Assembly: GCA_035578155.1 (NCBI GenBank)
Contig: JAPWDM010000001.1
Location: 10,391,543-10,455,542 of the forward strand
DNA from: Brachynemurus nebulosus
Taxonomy: Eukaryota; Arthropoda; Insecta; Neuroptera; Myrmeleontidae
Reading direction: 5' to 3'
Length of the DNA stretch: 64,000 bases
Part shown: piece by piece, positions 23,889 to 35,742 of the stretch
Layout of the letters: every line of letters starts with the position of its first letter
How positions within the stretch are numbered: the first letter of the stretch is position 1
The notes under the pieces: generated by a model
Seen by the model: only the letters and a program-made list of their open reading frames with translations
What the model was told of the DNA's origin: nothing
Databases searched by the model: none
Made by a program: the position numbers and the translations under genes

Positions 23889-24586
23889 TAGGGTTGCCAA
23901 CTCTGCCAATGAATATTTCGGGATTTAGTGGAAGACAAATCGGGCGGGACAAGTAAAATCGGGACTGTTAAAAAAAAAGACGTTTTTAATCAGCCAGTAG
24001 GAAAGATATTTTTTTTATTTTTATTATTTGTTACTAACAGCTACATATTTAAACCACGATCTTACAAAACTTTAAACAAAGCAATTTCTTGAAGATAATA
24101 TTACAATAATATTTCTTTATTTTATTTTATTAAATTAAAAATAAAATTTTTAATTTTTGTATTTTCAATTTTTTTTTTTTTTTTTGCTATCAACTGTATT
24201 ATTTTTGGAGAAAAACATTTTTCATAAAGTTGATCGTCTTTGTCATTGACGTATTTCATGTACGTCAAATAATTTCTTCCATTTTTTGGAGGGATTTTAA
24301 TGAGTTAATCTAACAACACTGTAAGCTGTATAAGTTATAAATCAGTAGACAGAGTACACTTTATCAGTAGGTACAGCAAATATACTTACTTCCTTGGCCG
24401 TCATAACATGCAAGCGCGATAATTTAGAAACTACAATAGCGAGACTGACGGGACTAAAAATGTAAAAAAACTGTAGATGTTAAAAATCGGGACAATTGGC
24501 GTTCCGCCACTACTGTTGTCGGGACGCTGGACACATAGGCCTAAAATTGGGACATCCCGATTAAATCGGGACAGTTGGCAACCCTA
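23889..24586. mobile_element. hAT-like MITE with 8-bp target duplication and ATCGGGAC motifs
   Basis: Left end TAGGGTTGCCAACT; right end AGTTGGCAACCCTA. Flanks GTTGCTGA (23881-23888) and GTTGCTAA (24587-24594) agree in seven of eight bases, the hAT target-duplication length. Variants of ATCGGGAC occur several times near each end (for example around 23920-23965 and 24485-24575), a pattern expected of subterminal transposase-binding motifs. The ~700-bp element carries no transposase. Confidence 0.85.
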
Positions 24587-25272
24587 GTTGCTAAGCACTT
24601 TTTAATCGGTGGTAGCATATGTCGATTTTATCTTTATTCCTTGTCTCGTACATGTGAAAATGTGAGTGACAATGCCACATCTTTTAACATTTTACATTTC
24701 ACGTTTTCGGTAATCGAAAAAAATCACAACAACCGCAAAGGCCGATCATGATCAATATTTAGAATAAACAAAACACTTAAAAATATTTATAAAAACGCTG
24801 TGAGCAGCGGAGCCCCATCACGGAAGTCGAATTTTTCCTTTCATCTTCGGTATTGAGTGTCTACAAGCGAAATATAATTGAAAGTCCACAAGCGATTTGT
24901 AATTTTGGTGGTTTCAAAACTGATGATGAGTGTCCGGTTGATCGGGGCTTTAAAAAAAGGTTTTAAGTTTTTAAGGGCTGAATCTCAGTAAATTTCAATT
25001 TTGTGCCGATAACAGTTAACAGGGAAAAAGCCAACACAATTCGTACGAGGGCATTTCTATCCATGCTTATCCGCCAATTGCCTTTGTGTTTTATTTTTTT
25101 AATAATTAAAAAAGGAACTTAAATAGTAAACTGGAAAGCTTTTATGAAGATATTTTTTCTTTCCAAAAAAATCCAAAATTTCTATTTTATAAATAATAAA
25201 AATCCAAAATTCCTAATTTATAAATAAACAGTGACTTTAATAACATTTTCAAATTACTTAAATATGTATGTA

Positions 25273-25784
25273 CTAGCCGTATGCCCGATGGGATTTCCCA
25301 TCGGCAACATCTTTTGATTAGGTACTCACTTTCTGCTCACTTTTAATGTTTTTCAAAAGCCTAAATCAATATCCACGTTTCTGACTTCAAAAATGACGAA
25401 CTTCCCATATGAACTTTCATTTCCTGTTTTAACTCCTTAGGGAATAAATTTCCAGAAACAACTGCTGTGCTTAATTTCGTCCTTCTAAACCCAACAGTTT
25501 AGGTTGTGCGTTGTCTGTCAGTCAAAGTTAAAGATTCATTAAATAAGATATTTTTATTTTAATAGTCATAGTAACATATTTCCAAACTTCAAAAATGTTG
25601 AATTTCCATAAAAATTTTCACTCCCTATTTAACTCGCTTAGGGGGCGAATTTTCAAAAATCCTTTCTTAGTGGTCACCTACGTTACATAGAGAACTCCTG
25701 TACAAAATTTCATTCTTCTAAACCCAAGGGTTTAGGCTGTGCGCTGTCTGTCAGTCAGTCAGTGTTAGAAATTTATTAAGTAGA
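25273..25784 (-). mobile_element. Non-autonomous Helitron, complete, with preserved empty site
   Basis: On the minus strand the element starts TCTACTTAATAAATTTCTAA. It ends with the perfect hairpin CCGATGGGAAATCCCATCGG, eight bases (GCATACGG) and then CTAG. It lies between A and T. All these are canonical Helitron features: 5'-TC, 3' hairpin ~10 bp before CTRR, A^T insertion without target duplication. Copy 1 of the host repeat (near 14365-14380) shows the uninterrupted site. Inside, two related halves each carry TTTAGG(T/C)TGTGCG and GTCTGTCAGTCA. No Rep/helicase frame, so mobility would have depended on another element. Confidence 0.93.
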
Positions 25785-26808
25785 TTTCATTTGTTAAAAA
25801 ATTGTATTCACTTTTTTTTAAATTTTTTAAAATGACTATTCGCCTACTTGTATTTAGAATAAAAGTAATGCATTTAAAACACATTTAACAATAGCATTTA
25901 ATTCCGATGTAAAAATGGAAGAAGTGGGGGGAAAAGTAATGTGAACTCCCTAAAAGGTACTAGCTGGATACTAATTGAATACACGTATAAAATTTCAGCC
26001 CTCTAGGTTTCCTTAGAGAGTCTCTAGACGTGTTAGAAAACAAGCAAAAAAATTAAGGAAATATTGGCGTAAATATCGTGGGGGTAAGGGTTAAAAGTTG
26101 AAACCTCCAAAAAGAAGTATCTGGCTATTAGCTTAACCTGCACACAAAATTTCATCCCTCTAGGTTTATTTGGGGAGATTTTGACCCGAACGAAACTGTA
26201 AAAAAAACAAGAAAAATCATGTTCTTTTGGGTATAAAAATGGTGGGGGTAGGGGTTAAAAGTCGAGACCCCCAAAAGGCACCCCCTTGATACTAACTCAA
26301 TCCGAATACAAAATTTCAGCCCTCTAGGTTTATTTGGGTGACCTGTGCGAGTGGTACACACTTCGAAAATGTCGAAAATGCATGAAATTGTAGCTTAAAA
26401 ATGAGGGGGGTGGGGGTAAAATATTAAAACCTCCAAAAAGCACAACCTAGGTATGAACTTTATCAACACACCAAATTTCAACCCTCTACGTTAATTCTGG
26501 GGGGCTGGGGGCCTGTTAGATCCAGCGAAAATGGTTTTTCCCCCTTCTACTCCCACCAAATCATCCTAGGAAGCTGAATTTTGGATATGTTGTAGATAAT
26601 TGACCGAAACATTATTTAAAACCGGTTTGGAAAAGTTTTATTGCTTTTCCGCCCCCCACCACCCCCTTAAAGGTCGGGTCAGAAAAAAAATTTGCCCAAA
26701 ATTTGACCCCACTTTGATAGTATGAGGTGCCTCGAAAATGAGCCCCATTTACCAAATTTCATCTCTTAACTTCCATAGGGGGGCCCTACACAAATTAAAA
26801 GGTGGCGG

Positions 26809-26809
<1 letters not shown>

Positions 26810-26882
<73 letters not shown>
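26810..26882. repeat. (TA)n microsatellite inside HINE-like copy 2
   Basis: About 36 TA units at the homologous internal position. Confidence 0.97.
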
Positions 26883-26886
<4 letters not shown>

Positions 26887-27013
26887 CATTTTTTTTTCTA
26901 CATATTCGTGTTCTACGGGTCCGAAAACGGATAGCGCCCCTACTCTCGCCTCTCGCAGCTCTTATCGTATAGACTGTATAAGTCTAATTTTTCGGAGAAA
27001 ATTCGACTAAAAA

Positions 27014-28907
27014 TGTACTCCAAATTCTTAGATTTTCATTTGAAACAAAAACTAACTTTGGTATTGGCTTTTTTTTTAAAATTTTTTTATTACCATAAAA
27101 AACAAAAACAAAAAAACTGGACAAAATAAAAACAACCACTGCTATTACAAACTTCTCTTTGGCTTAATTGTTTTGTGTTGGTCGCTGTTCGCTGAAATCA
27201 CTGTTGAACCCACCTCTACAGCTGAGTATGGTAATGTATCTCCCAATGAGCTTTAACATTTCACTTCACTAAATTGAAAAATTCATTTCAAAGGAATGAA
27301 TATCCATTACATACAATGTGGTAATTTGTTAAAAATTGATCACATTTATTTAATGGAGCTGACTTACATATTATACAGTGAGATTTTTATTGTTTGAATG
27401 TTATATAATAAGTTACTGCTCATACCTTAAGTCCTAAATATCCAAACGGAATATTATATTGATATATTTTAATTTCCCTCTCGCTTAATTTTATTTAGTC
27501 AGATGACAAATAGACTAGACAATATGTCGCAGAGATAGTAGATATTTAATAAATATTTCATCTAGAGAGGTCACTGTGGTTTGTTTACTTGCGTTTTCTG
27601 AAATATTCAGATTTTTAAATTAGTTTTCAAGAGTGTTACTGGCAGTTTTTTAACGTAAAAACTCAGTAAGTAAAAAAATTTTTGAATTTTTAAATATAAA
27701 TTTAATTTTAATACAAAATTGAGTAGGTACATATTGGACACAAATTTCCTAAAATCTTTTGTGGTTATGTTCGGTTTAAATAAACAAAATACATGGCCGT
27801 ACCATGAAAAACATTTTTTCTACTCCTACTATTAAAAGTAACATTTTGCGCACGGCTAACTATATGTAAAAATTAACAATTGCCCACACAATGCGGAAAT
27901 AGCCGTGGGAAATTATTATGTACAATTCAAATAATATATGTTTGCTAATATATTCTTTGTTTGTTAAAAAATTGTTTCTTATTAATTTCTACTGAATTTA
28001 TTTCTGCGCAACTGATGTTATATATTATCAGTTAAAAGAAGAAATATGACACAACTATTTATGATAATATGACACAAATACACAACTTTCTTTGTGTGTA
28101 TCATTTAAAGAAAAAGATTAACTACACACAATTAAATCAATAGTCGAAAACTTACATTTGAAAATGATAATTTGCGTGAACTGAACACAAGAAATTACCT
28201 GAAACAAAAAATTTAGAAATTAATATTAGTTCTACAAAAGAATGTTAATCTTTGGTAAACAGTAATATAAATTTTATACGATTATAACGTAAAGGTAATT
28301 AGAAACAGAATATCCAAATCATTATAAAATTTTAGCTCAACAAATAACAACTCCTTGCATTTTTCATTTTATTTTTTGAGACAATTTTAATGTTAGCCTC
28401 ACAGATTGTTTTTTTAACGTTAATATTAATTTGCTTTTCTGTATATCTTATCCCATCTATGTTGTTTAAATTACACATAATTTGGATTGGTAGATTCTTC
28501 GAAACATTCTTCTGTATGACGGCTACTATTACATATGACTTTATTATTAATGGGATATTATCTGCTATGTTAATTCTTTGATTTTGTTATGGTACAGTTG
28601 TTTGTGCCCAGTTTTGCAAATTCTAGATCCGCAGTTTTGCAATACTAACATCAATCACATCAGCAAAACGTTTGTGAAAATTGGAACAACTTTTAATACA
28701 ACAATACCTTATTATGAAGTTCATCATACTGATATTAATCCTACTAACAGCATTAACTGATAATTTAATGAGCAAGAAGTGCATTTTAAATATTAAAAAA
28801 ATTTAATTTAACATTTAAAATAACGTTATAGACAAGATATCCAAAATATTTAAAAATAGTTATTTGTATCTATGTCATGCCCGGAATGCTTCTCTAAAAC
28901 ATGACAC
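27014..28907. other. Unassigned AT-rich sequence
   Basis: No gene recognised with confidence. Short frames at 28390-28581 and 28578-28760 are hydrophobic or low-complexity and lack recognised domains. A short signal-peptide-like frame is listed separately. Confidence 0.4.
28714..28806 (+). CDS. Very short signal-peptide-like open frame (speculative)
   Basis: A 30-codon frame begins MKFIILILILLTALT and then turns polar (DNLMSKKC) before a stop. The first ~15 residues have the charged start, hydrophobic core and small residue near the end of a eukaryotic signal peptide, so this could be the first exon of a small secreted protein or peptide. Against this, AT-rich DNA readily encodes Ile/Leu runs by chance, no splice donor or downstream exon was identified, and no homology is recognised. 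Low confidence. Confidence 0.12.
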   Translation: MKFIILILILLTALTDNLMSKKCILNIKKI

Positions 28908-28910
28908 CAG

Positions 28911-30125
28911 GGCCCTATTTCATAAAAGTACAATTTACAATTTACAGGTATTTTTTTTACAATTATGTAAATATTTAAGTTACAGGGGTTGTATAAAAAA
29001 TTATTACAAATGTGTAAGTACCGATCAATTCTACAATTTTACAGATATATTTTTGACAATTTTACAGGCAATTTAGTTGATGATTTACAAAGTACAGGTT
29101 AAAATCTTACATAACTTGTAAAATTGTTATTACAATTTTACCTACCTTTTAAGTTCTGTAATTTTTGAACAAGTTTTAATTTTTGACTGTTTTGTGAGCA
29201 TTCGTTAAGTTTCTTGAAAACTATATAAATAATATTTCTGTATTTTCCAAATATTTTAAAAATATTTCTACTTTATGCTCTAATTTTCCTTTCATATGTA
29301 ATATGAAAGAAAAATTACTACCTATATGTTCATCGTTTACTTTATTCATATAATAGGCGCACCTATTCTATTTTTTTACAAAAATGAGTACAGATACCGC
29401 ATTTGGCCGGAATATGCAAATTTATTTTATAAAGATTGTTGCACCGATACGATCGATACGGTTTATTACGCATATGGGTATAAATAACCATTCTAAGCAG
29501 AATTAACTATATAATGCTAAATAATTACCAAATCAACTACCACTTAGCTAAAATTTAAGATTGCCCATATTTCGTTTATAATCATTGCGGTAGGTTAATT
29601 GTTTTATCTAACCGAATACTTTAGCTTGCCAAAGCTTAAGTTGGGTACAACAGAAAAAATAAGACTTAATATGTTCAAGTTTATTATCTTTTACGTAGGT
29701 ATAGAAGCGATAGAAAAATTGCCGTTCGCCTCTTAGGGAAGGGTCTGGTCCCTCTCTTCGGTGACCATACGGTTCAGAGAAATTGAGAACACCGTAGACA
29801 TCAATAAACCTCAAAAATGTCGGCTTCAACTATCTTCGTTCAATCAAACCCAAACTCTGAACCTCTTCGGATAAAATTCAGCTTGTTAACACCGCTGTAA
29901 TCGTCTTCAACATAATTAGTAATTACAAAATTTAAAATATATGTAACTGCAAGAAAATATATTAATTTTATTGAAATGTTTCTATGGATATTATTTACAA
30001 TTGTAAAAAAGTTAAGAAATTGTAAGAAATATTTATGCAACGCGTATAATTGTCAGTAGTGCATTACAAGCACCTGTAATTGTAAAATTGTAAAACTGTA
30101 ACTTGTACTTTTATGCAATAGGGCC
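28911..30125. mobile_element. TIR element family D, copy 1 of a tandem pair
   Basis: Ends read GGCCCTATTTCATAAAAGTA on the left and, inverted, GGGCCCTATTGCATAAAAGT on the right. The terminal ~150 bp is rich in repeated TTACA/ACAATTTTACAG phrases on both sides. CAG trinucleotides sit at both edges (28908-28910 and 30126-30128), possibly a 3-bp target duplication. The 1,215-bp interior matches copy 2 throughout. Short frames in the two copies differ in position and strand, so I see no shared protein. Superfamily undetermined. Confidence 0.85.
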
Positions 30126-30128
30126 CAG

Positions 30129-31277
30129 GGCCCTATTGCATAAAAGTACAATTTACAATTTACAGGTATTTTTTTTACAAATATGTAAATATTTAAGTTA
30201 CAGGTGTTGTATAAAAAATTATTACAAATTTGTAAGTACCGATCAATTCTACAATTTTACAGACATTTCTTTGACAATTTTACAGGCAATTCAGTTGATG
30301 TTTTACAAAGTACAGATTAAAATCTTACATAGCTTGTAAAATTGTTATTACAATCTTACGTACCTTTTAAGTTCTGTAATTTTTGAACAAGTCTTAATTT
30401 TTGACTGTTTTGTGAGCATTCGTTCTTGAAAACTATTTCAAATAATAGTTTCGTATTTTCTAAATATTTTAAACATATTTCTACTTTGCGCTCTAATTTT
30501 TCTTTCATATATAATCACCTTTGCATTTTCTATATTCATATAATGGAGGGAACCTATCCTAATTTTTGATAAAAATGAGTATAGGTACCGCATTTCGCAG
30601 AAATATATGCAAATTTGTTTTGCAGTAATTATTTCACCGATACGACCGATACGGGTTACCATTCTAAACAGAATTAACTATATTATGGTAAATTTACCAA
30701 ATCAACTACAACTTAGCTACAGTTTAATGCCCATATTTTGCTTATAATCGCTGTGGTGAATTAATTGTTGTCTCTAACCGAACACTTTAGTTTACCAAGG
30801 CTTAGCTCGGTACAAAAGAACAAATAAGGCGTATGGTCAAATTAATTATCTTTTACGTGGGCACAGAAAAGACAGAAAAATTGCCTTTTGTCTCTTGGGG
30901 AAAGGTTTGGTCCATCTCTTCGGTCAAACCTTTAAGAGAAATTGGGAACACAATAAACATCTATAAACCTAAAAAAATGTCCGCTTCAACTATCTTCGAT
31001 CAAAGACCGGACCCCGCATCTCTGCGGACAAAATTCAGCTTGTTAACATTAATATATTCGTTTTCAACATAATTATGAAATTTAAAATATAATATTAACT
31101 GGCAAAAAAGGTATTAATTTTATTGATACGTTTCTATGGATATCATTTACAATTGTAAAAAAGTTAAGAATTTGTAAGAATTATTTATGCAACACCTAAA
31201 ATTGTAAGTAGTGCATTACAAGCACCTGTAATTGTAAAATTGTAAAATTGTAACTTGTACTTTTATGAAATAGGCCC
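30129..31277. mobile_element. TIR element family D, copy 2 of a tandem pair
   Basis: Direct copy of 28911-30125 (1,149 bp) separated from it only by the shared CAG at 30126-30128. The outer right CAG is at 31278-31280. The copies differ by scattered substitutions and several indels, for example a deletion near 30640-30660, so they have diverged considerably since duplication or independent insertion. Confidence 0.85.
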
Positions 31278-31280
31278 CAG

Positions 31281-32303
31281 GTGGCAATAATGTCGTCAAG
31301 CTCGGTCCCTATACAACAATTAACAAAATATAAAGATGTTTTCATTTCACTGGTTTTTACTAAAGTTTTATTTAACGATACGGGCCGGAACGAGAAGTCG
31401 TCATACATTCAGTATGCAGTTAATTGATATCAGATATCTTTTGTATTTGTATTATTTCAAAACAAACTTTCTGATGTAAATTACTTTATGGTAGACAATT
31501 ATGATGATGGATTTTGGTTCTAACCTGATGACATTTAATCTTGAACTCGATTTGAAAATAATTTATTATTACTTGTTTTCCGCATTTCTTTTATGGGCTT
31601 CGCGACACTTTCGATAAAGTTTTATCTATAGAATATATTTATGTTACTAGAAATTTTCACTTTGGTTGTGTGGATCTTAAGCACAACTGGATCAGAAAAT
31701 TTATCAGCAACATACAAAATATTAATTTCTGGATTTTTCTGAACATATACTCATTGGTGCGCCTCTCGCATTTTTCATACTTACTTTCTTTCCACGTCAC
31801 TAGTGTTGGTTTTATAAATCGCAGTTATAAATATTTTACCATACGTACTTTACGCCATGTTTAAAACAGTTCAGTAGTTACGATTGTCTCATTTTTCTTG
31901 AAATATATTATACAATCGTATAACCAACAAACATGCATAATCAAATAAAGTGCTTCTTAACAAACCATTATATCCATACCAGACGTAATAAGGTACCAAC
32001 ATAATCAAATTTTCCGTATGATAATTGCCGTACCATAAATAGGTATTATAACAACGTATAATATATAATGCATAATATAATATAAGCAAATAATTATAAC
32101 CATCTATGCCATATACACCAACATTATGAACGAGATATTTACCAACCTTTAATTTAAATTACAAATTGGAATTACTTTCGAATAAATGATATATTCTCTC
32201 GCATGATGACATGTCAGCTTGAGCTCGATTGTGATGAAAATGAATATTTGAATATCAAAGTAGATATGTGAATGAACAGTCCCAGTCAAATTATTAATAA
32301 TAA

Positions 32304-32308
<5 letters not shown>
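31281..32308. other. Unassigned sequence
   Basis: No gene or transposon terminus recognised. Confidence 0.4.

Positions 32309-32397
<89 letters not shown>
32309..32397. repeat. (TA)n microsatellite
   Basis: About 44 TA units, the longest tract in the window, not obviously part of a named element. Confidence 0.97.
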
Positions 32398-32400
<3 letters not shown>

Positions 32401-32504
32401 ATACATTAATTTATGCTTATATCATACTACAGAACAAAGCTTACATAATATTTACTATTTCTGCTGTGTATACATCGTGTACAATTTTTCAACAATGTTA
32501 CGAG

Positions 32505-32700
32505 CAGAACCGGTAAGAGGGTGGGGCAGGTGGGGCAAATGCCCGGTGGCCCGGGTCTAAAAAGGGGGCCCTAGTCTCGATTAGGAGGCCGGAAATAGTG
32601 AGAAGACCTTTTATTTGCTCGTCAATTATATTTTTGGAGAAAAAATGTTTGGAAACTCCTTGTTGTGCTTGGGGGCCCGTCATTTCTCTCGCCGACCCTG
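32505..32700. mobile_element. hAT MITE family E, copy 1 (196 bp)
   Basis: Starts CAGAACCGGTAAGAGGGTGG and ends CTCTCGCCGACCCTG. Flanks GTTACGAG (32497-32504) and GTTACGAA (32701-32708) agree in seven of eight bases. The interior, with GCCCGGGTCTAAAAAGG and TTGGAGAAAAAA blocks, matches 58948-59137 closely. The open frames on both strands here are products of the GC-rich repeat. Confidence 0.9.
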
Positions 32701-32708
32701 GTTACGAA

Positions 32709-33604
32709 AAACAAACAAAATTCCTCAAAGTTCTAGTTATTTTCTTGGTGCACATTTACAATTAAAAGCGAATCTTTGCAATCAAAAATTCTTATCGTAA
32801 TAATAAGTAGTGGCATCTCCTTCTTTTCAACGACGTGCAAGGCTTAGTACTGCCCCAAAAAAAGAAAAAGAAAATGAACTGGCTTCAACAGTATAAATAT
32901 AATAATCTTAACGTTTATGACGTAGTAAGGTAGTTGTTATTTCTAGGAACTAATATTAGAGACAGTACAAAATTATATAAGTAGTATGTTCTATGCTCAT
33001 ACAGACAGTGGTAATTATGAACTTGTTTTACTTCCTCAGGAGTAATCGTTGGAATTAAGAAAATTTAAAAAAAACTCCTAAAATAGTTAAAAATATTTTC
33101 ATAGTAAAAATAGTAATAATTTAAAAGACATAAAATTTTTTAAGTGCGGTAATTTTACGATCAAAGTGCTTGCAAAAATTAAATTTTCCTAGTTGTGCAA
33201 TGGGAGAAATCAATGTTATGCATAGCTCAAGGCAGTAAATAAAGTTTTCTAAATTATTTGACTAGAAATTATACTTGTAAGCATTGTCGGCGGTTAATTC
33301 ATATAAATGGCTCTTGCTCCTTAAGATTACATAACATTAGCTTGCACTCAGATACATTCACAGATGCCACTGGCGCACATTGTTATGTCGAAACAAATAC
33401 ACACTTACCACTCAGAACTGATGACAACTGATACTTTTCCGAGCAAAATACTTACATAGACCACCCATAGATGGCACTAGTTTATAATTTTCAGTATAAC
33501 ATTTTTAATAACATTGTGGGAATTAAGGTTTAAAAAATTGAATCTGAAAATAAGTTAGTGCTGTTTGGAAGCTGAAATTTAGAAAGTAAAATAAAAGAAA
33601 TAAA
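32709..33604. other. Unassigned AT-rich sequence
   Basis: No gene or clear repeat recognised. Confidence 0.4.
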
Positions 33605-33607
33605 TAA

Positions 33608-34067
33608 GGCCCGATTTACATTAACGCTCTGCTCTCACTCGGATATCACTACGCTCCCGATTCGATATAATCTTGTTGTGTTCACATTACAGTGCTGATA
33701 TCATGCTGGTACCTATCCGTTCTCTATTCACATTATAATGCTGCTCTGGGTACACTCCCAGTTCGGTCTCAGTTCGATACAAATATCTTTTCATAACAAC
33801 TGAATGCTAGCGGAGTGGAGTGGAATCAAAAAAGTGTTTACACTATAGGTACAAGCCATAACAAGTCTGATATCGCTCCAATAAAATATTACCTGAGTGG
33901 TATTGATATTGGAGTGACACTGGAGCGAGAGCCAATCGTGACTGATATCGGACCGATATCAGAGCGATAATGTGAATACACTTATTGCTTATTGTGTAAG
34001 AATATTTTATTGAACCTGGAGCAGAATGATATCAGAGTAAGAGCAAAGCGTTAATGTAAATCGGGCC
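33608..34067. mobile_element. PIF/Harbinger-like MITE with TAA target duplication (460 bp)
   Basis: Termini GGCCCGATTTACATTAACGC (left) and GCGTTAATGTAAATCGGGCC (right) are perfectly complementary over at least 20 bp, and similarity continues through TGCTCTnACTC. TAA flanks both sides (33605-33607, 34068-34070), the PIF/Harbinger type of 3-bp target. The interior is unusual: TTCACATTA followed by a GCTGATATC-like phrase recurs several times on the left and inverted on the right, together with many GATATC palindromes. Non-coding. Confidence 0.88.
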
Positions 34068-34070
34068 TAA

Positions 34071-35547
34071 ACTTTAACAAGAAAGGGAACATTTATTATT
34101 ATATAAATTAACCAATAAATCAATCGACAAATAAAAATTCCAAAACTTTTACAGCTGTTCGATAACAATTAAACAGAAAAAGATTACCTGGTGAAGAGGT
34201 ATGAAATTTTATATACAATACTATACCGGTTATATACATATGATAAGGAAAAAATATTTACATGCATAGAAGCAACTTGGGAGAAACGAATGCTTAATTA
34301 TAAATCAACTTAATACTAATAAATAATAAAAATATAACTGAAATAATCACAGAAGTATGCAATATAAATTTCGATACATACAATTGCTACAATAAAAAAA
34401 CTTACGTTTTTAATTAAATATCACCAAATATTATTGGCGTCAAAATATAGAAATATTAAAGTGTTAAACACTAACTACACTAAATTTCTCCCATCGTTAC
34501 CCGAACGTATTATTATTATAATGACATAGTTTAAATACAAAGACTGAATAAATCGAGCAACAATCATGATTACGAAACCTGAAGGGCCAAGTGATCAGGT
34601 GGTAATGGGCGTCTATTCCACAGGCCCATTGTCCAGTAAATTACTTTTAATATCAAGTGTCAGAAGGACACTTTGCAAACTAATTACCCATAGGTACGAG
34701 TGAAACTCACTGCCTGCTGGCTGACTGTGTTCTCTCTGATTGCTCTTATCAGCTAACTTAAATGGGTCTGCATTTATTGTTAAAAAGTCGCTTGCGCAGT
34801 ACGTCATAGAATACTCTAGAAAAATGAATAATCTTTATTATTGATGAGTTACATAGTAATACATATGTACCGTTAGTTAATTATTAAGTATATTTTGAAT
34901 TATACTTACATATGTACCATGTTAATCATAAATAGAACAGGGTCGGAATGCAAATGGATTTTAAATGTTTTGAAACAATTTTAATAAATTATACTGAAAA
35001 TTTTTATGGAAAATCTAAATACATTTAAAATACGTTGCATCAGAACTACCAGGTACACATATAGATCAGGCATAAAGTCCACTCCTGCTTATTAAAAACT
35101 GGCTCAGAAACCCCACAAACGTACCACTGTTATAAGTGGTAAGTAGAGTGTGTAGACGATAAGTATACAAGATTACTTGCAGATGCTAAGCGAAAACATT
35201 TATACCTGTTAAAAATAAGATAAACAGAAGATAACTTAAGCTATCACCTTACATTAACTAATGCCTTATTAAAAAATAAATAGACTCATGAAGCAATCGA
35301 ATACTCCTTTAACTGAAAGGGAATCAGTTAATTCTAACCGAGAAATAATATAGATTGTAGTATTAATGATTCTGAATTAACTGGAACTTGTAAATAACAA
35401 ATATTGCGCCCCGAGAGATTCTTTTTAAAGAACAAAAATAAAATAAGTACCTATCACAAAATCTAATGTGTCTTTTTTGTATCTTTTACATTTTATAATT
35501 TTGTTTAAACAGACTTTATAATCTTTGATCGAGCCCATTAATAGTCC
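34071..35547. other. Unassigned sequence
   Basis: No gene recognised. The 64-codon minus-strand frame at 34613-34807 has a more balanced base composition than its surroundings but no recognised domain; it may be a repeat fragment. Confidence 0.4.
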
Positions 35548-35555
35548 TTTGAATC

Positions 35556-35734
35556 CAGGCTCAACGAGAGGGTGGAGTAGTCGGGGTTGTAGTCCCGGGG
35601 CCTGGGTTGGAAGAAAGGGGCTGTAGTGGTTCGGGAAAAAGTAAAAACTTTTTTTTACTCGTCGCTTATTTTTTCGAGGAAGAATTTTTAAGAGATGTGC
35701 TTTATTCCCCGGGTCCGCCATTCTTACGGGGCTG
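35556..35734. mobile_element. hAT MITE family E, copy 2 (179 bp, most diverged)
   Basis: Starts CAGGCTCAACGAGAGGGTGG and ends CTTACGGGGCTG. Flanks TTTGAATC (35548-35555) and TTTGAATA (35735-35742) agree in seven of eight bases. Interior blocks TCCCGGGGCCTGGGTT and ACTCGTCG correspond to those of the other two copies. The 152-codon minus-strand frame spanning it (35425-35883) runs through both element ends and is not credible as a gene. Confidence 0.88.
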
Positions 35735-35742
35735 TTTGAATA

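Larger units (their letters stand above)
24792..27013 (-). mobile_element. DINE-1/HINE-like element, copy 2, interrupted by a Helitron
   Basis: Same architecture and order as 13899-15603, with high identity in the right half. It has a terminal hairpin at the left (GTGAGCAGCGG...CCCATCAC; the stem has one change from copy 1), 160-bp repeats, (TA)n at 26810-26882, and the end ATTCGACTAAAAA. It is longer because a 512-bp Helitron (25273-25784) sits between GTATGTA and TTTCATT, which are contiguous in copy 1. The next ~100 bp after AGCTCTTATCGTATAGACTG is essentially identical in the two copies. Confidence 0.75.
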
